NCBI GenBank assembly: GCA_015852425.1
Contig: JAAAIG010000254.1
Location: 1-44,120, forward strand
DNA length: 44,120 nt
Direction: 5' to 3'
Source of the DNA: Gryganskiella cystojenkinii
Taxonomy: Eukaryota; Mortierellomycota; Mortierellomycetes; Mortierellales; Mortierellaceae
A model generated the notes under the pieces. It did not search any database. It was not told the DNA's origin and was given only the letters and a program-made list of their open reading frames with translations. The position numbers were made by a program, and so were the translations under genes. Shown in pieces: positions 42,101 to 44,120 of the stretch (position 1 is the stretch's first letter; the number at the start of each line of letters is the position of its first letter).

Positions 42101-44120
42101 GTCCGTTCCCGTTGATGATAACCAGAATCATGTGGGTTCGAAGAAAGCACAGCTGTGGATTGGAAAGGCGAGTTTCGTCCATGGGATCCATAGAGTTGTT
42201 GCTGTTGCTGCGACGGGGTCAGACTTCCAGGATGGCGCTTCGGGTTCAAGATGTCCATGTCTGGAGGCAAGATCAGGGGCATAATCGGGGTCACAAGCAG
42301 TTTGACGGATTGTTGGCCGTCTGAGTACATGACAAGATGGATCAGCTCTCGGTCACTCAAGGGCGGTCCTCGACTCAAGATATCCTCCAGTTGAGCTAAA
42401 AAATAAAAAATAAAAAATTTAAAAAAGTTAATATGTGATCAAATAGAATTCGATCATGTTTTCATGTGGAGGAAAGGAGCATTTTTTTTAAAAAAAAACA
42501 ATAATAATATAAAAAAGGCACTCACGATCACCAAGCTCAGTCGTCTCAAAGACACCGTACTTGTTCTTTTCTGCAAGGATCTTCATCCGGGAGAATATCC
42601 GTTCTTTGAGGACAACAGGGTTGTCAATGCCGGTGATGTCTACGTATTTAAAGTTTTCATTGTCGAGCGTCACCTGGATGCTCTTTGGCTACAGAAAATA
42701 ACAATGTCCCAAAAACATGCGTCAGTCCATGCGACAATTGAAGAAATGCAAATATTCAATTAATTGAAAGCGCAGTCTCGAAATTTGATACATTTGTTTT
42801 TTTTTACCTTTGGTGTGGAAACAAGCGCAGGTGCGGGCGGGTACTGAATGACATCTGCACTGCTATGATTGCGCTTATGACTCGGTCTGCGACCAAAACC
42901 AAGAGTGCCACCGACCACAGTCGCGTCCGAATGAGGACCAGAGACCGTCGTTCCTTGCTCAGAATCATAAGGGTGTCGTTGTCCATTCGGAAGAGCCATC
43001 ATCACCTGGGCATCCGCAAGACTTTGTGTCTGGATGTGAGGTACGGAGGGGTTGTTGCGTCGTTCATTGAGAGAGGGTCCATTTTTGCTCACAGACGGAG
43101 AATCCTGGCCACTGCCGTTACCACGATAAGGCGAGGGATAGTTGAATCCTCCCGGCGAGGGTGGCGAAACTGGGGACATACCCCGTCCAGAATGAGGTGC
43201 ATTCAATCCATGAGCAGAAGAATAATCCCGAGAACTGAGTCGGGGTACAATTGCTGGCGGGACATTAAGGTTGGGTCGAAGGGCATTGACAGAGTAGGCG
43301 ATGGAGGATTGCCTGGGTGCAATGTTGGGTATCTTTGGGTTGTATTCTGTGGTCTCGATCAGGACCTGAGCAGGCGGTCTTCCTGGTAAAGGTTTTAAGT
43401 CCGGGTCGCTCATCGTTCTAGGAGAATCGGAGGGTCGATGGGGTGGTTGTGGGAAGTACTCTGGTTGTCCCTGTTGTCCACTGTCCAATTGCTCGAGTGC
43501 ATCCAAGGAGGGTCGCGACTGATGCAGAGACGGTTGGAGGGCAATTGGCGTCAATGCTGCAGATCCTGGAAGATCATCGGCTTGGGAACGGTATTGCTGC
43601 TTCTGGTACTGTTGAGGATCCTGATCGAGCGAAGAGCGGATACCGTTTTCAAAAGGATGAGATATGCTCACATTGCTGCTGTTGTTGTTGGCGGCTGAAT
43701 AAATCGAATGAGCTGTCTGGGCAGGGGACATGGCGACCGGCCTGGATCCAGAGCCGAGACGGTTGAGAACAGGTGAAGCCGAAGTTGGTGGTGGAGTATG
43801 CATATTTTCGGGGCCGATGGATGAGACTGAAGCGGCAGTCCTTGTGCCCTCGACGGCATCCTTGATCTCGAACAAGAGTTTCCTGCGTTGGTAGTACGAG
43901 CTGTTGGGGTCGAGTTGCTTCAGGATCGGGTTGGACAGTCCGACAAAGGCCCTTCCGCAGATTTGGTGCTCTATAGCAAATTACGATTGAGAAAAGTATG
44001 TGGAAACAATCCCTCGTCTCCATGTGAATATGTATAGACGATAGAAAAAGAGAAAAATGGAAAGAAAAGAGATAGAAAGAGTGGAAAAGACATACCGATA
44101 AAGAGTGGTTCCAGGTACGC
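39181..44120 (-). CDS. BCK1: MAP kinase kinase kinase, Bck1-like (cell wall integrity), 5' end missing
   Basis: Seven exons are visible: 44120-44096 (partial), 43970-42808, 42688-42526, 42395-39985, 39885-39749, 39632-39497 and 39372-39181, coding for at least 1408 residues. The upstream end holds the tail of a SAM-like domain (EHQICGRAFVGLSNPILKQL). A Ser/Pro/Asn-rich linker follows, then a ubiquitin-like/RA-type region, QVTLDNENFKYVDITGIDN, with the partner segment PLSDRELIHLVMYSDGQQSV. These resemble the regulatory part of fungal Bck1. After a long disordered linker with polyglutamine, the C-terminal kinase domain shows GLIGRGSFGKVF, MIAIKQV, IHSKKIVHRDIKAANVLV, KISDFGIS and GSVFWMAPEM. 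All catalytic residues are present, so it should be active. In yeast, Bck1 is activated by protein kinase C and phosphorylates Mkk1/2. Assignment to Bck1 rather than another MAPKKK is by layout. Confidence 0.9.
42053..42093. repeat. BCK1: Polyglutamine-coding trinucleotide repeat in the MAPKKK
   Basis: CAA/CAG codons on the minus strand encode a glutamine-rich run (STQQQQQQQHQQF) in the disordered linker before the kinase domain. It is probably length-variable between strains. Confidence 0.85.

Noticed and set aside
41724..42191. 155-codon frame overlapping the MAPKKK linker on the same strand
   Set aside because: It is a frame-shifted reading of the CAN-rich polyglutamine region of the real gene.
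1..44120. Prokaryotic defence systems, CRISPR arrays, operons or phage elements
   Set aside because: All well-supported genes are spliced eukaryotic housekeeping genes, and no regularly spaced direct repeats were seen.

Overview
The window is eukaryotic and fungal. Its genes are split by short introns (about 50-240 nt) with GT..AG ends, most donors being GTAAGN or GTATTG/GTATGN, and pyrimidine-rich tracts precede several start codons. The gene set (Atg22-like permease, Pwp2, Hem25, Ecm29, Ump1, Tfg1, Fyv7 and a Bck1-like MAPKKK) is fungal. The two very long, Ser/Thr-rich F-box proteins and the overall style suggest an early-diverging filamentous fungus, most likely Mortierellomycota. That placement is inference.

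Layout: 1-485 (-) is the 5' end of an Atg22-like MFS transporter. 1713-3130 (-) is a five-exon PARP-type ADP-ribosyltransferase with an N-terminal hydrophobic segment. 4813-8487 (+) is a four-exon GH89 alpha-N-acetylglucosaminidase. 8601-9516 (-) is a dienelactone-hydrolase-family protein. 10325-13488 (-) is PWP2 in seven exons. 14127-16054 (+) is the mitochondrial glycine carrier HEM25/SLC25A38 in seven exons. 17050-20121 (+) is an intronless F-box protein. 20225-27783 (-) is the proteasome adaptor ECM29 in 23 exons. 28308-30789 (-) is the TFIIF alpha subunit (RAP74/Tfg1) in six exons. 31242-32069 (+) is the proteasome assembly chaperone UMP1/POMP in three exons. 32616-35237 (+) is a second intronless F-box protein. 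35340-36573 (-) is a Fyv7/CCDC59-like rRNA-processing protein in four exons. 36574-39180 has no intact gene but carries coding-like debris. 39181-44120 (-) is most of a SAM plus kinase MAPKKK of Bck1 type, with its 5' end outside the window.

Most genes are housekeeping and unrelated to one another. Three themes stand out. Two proteasome factors (ECM29 and UMP1) lie about 3.5 kb apart, and UMP1 shares a 452-bp divergent promoter with the TFIIF alpha gene. Two small-subunit ribosome-biogenesis factors (PWP2 and the Fyv7-like protein) are present. Three convergent pairs have only 102-113 bp between their stop codons. The most novel item is the PARP-like enzyme: it has an apparent complete H-Y-E triad yet starts with a signal-anchor-like segment followed by three N-glycosylation sequons, which suggests ADP-ribosylation in the secretory pathway. 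Every exon chain was assembled by hand from frame continuity, splice signals and family resemblance. No database search was run, and no prokaryotic system, CRISPR array, tRNA or intact transposon was seen.
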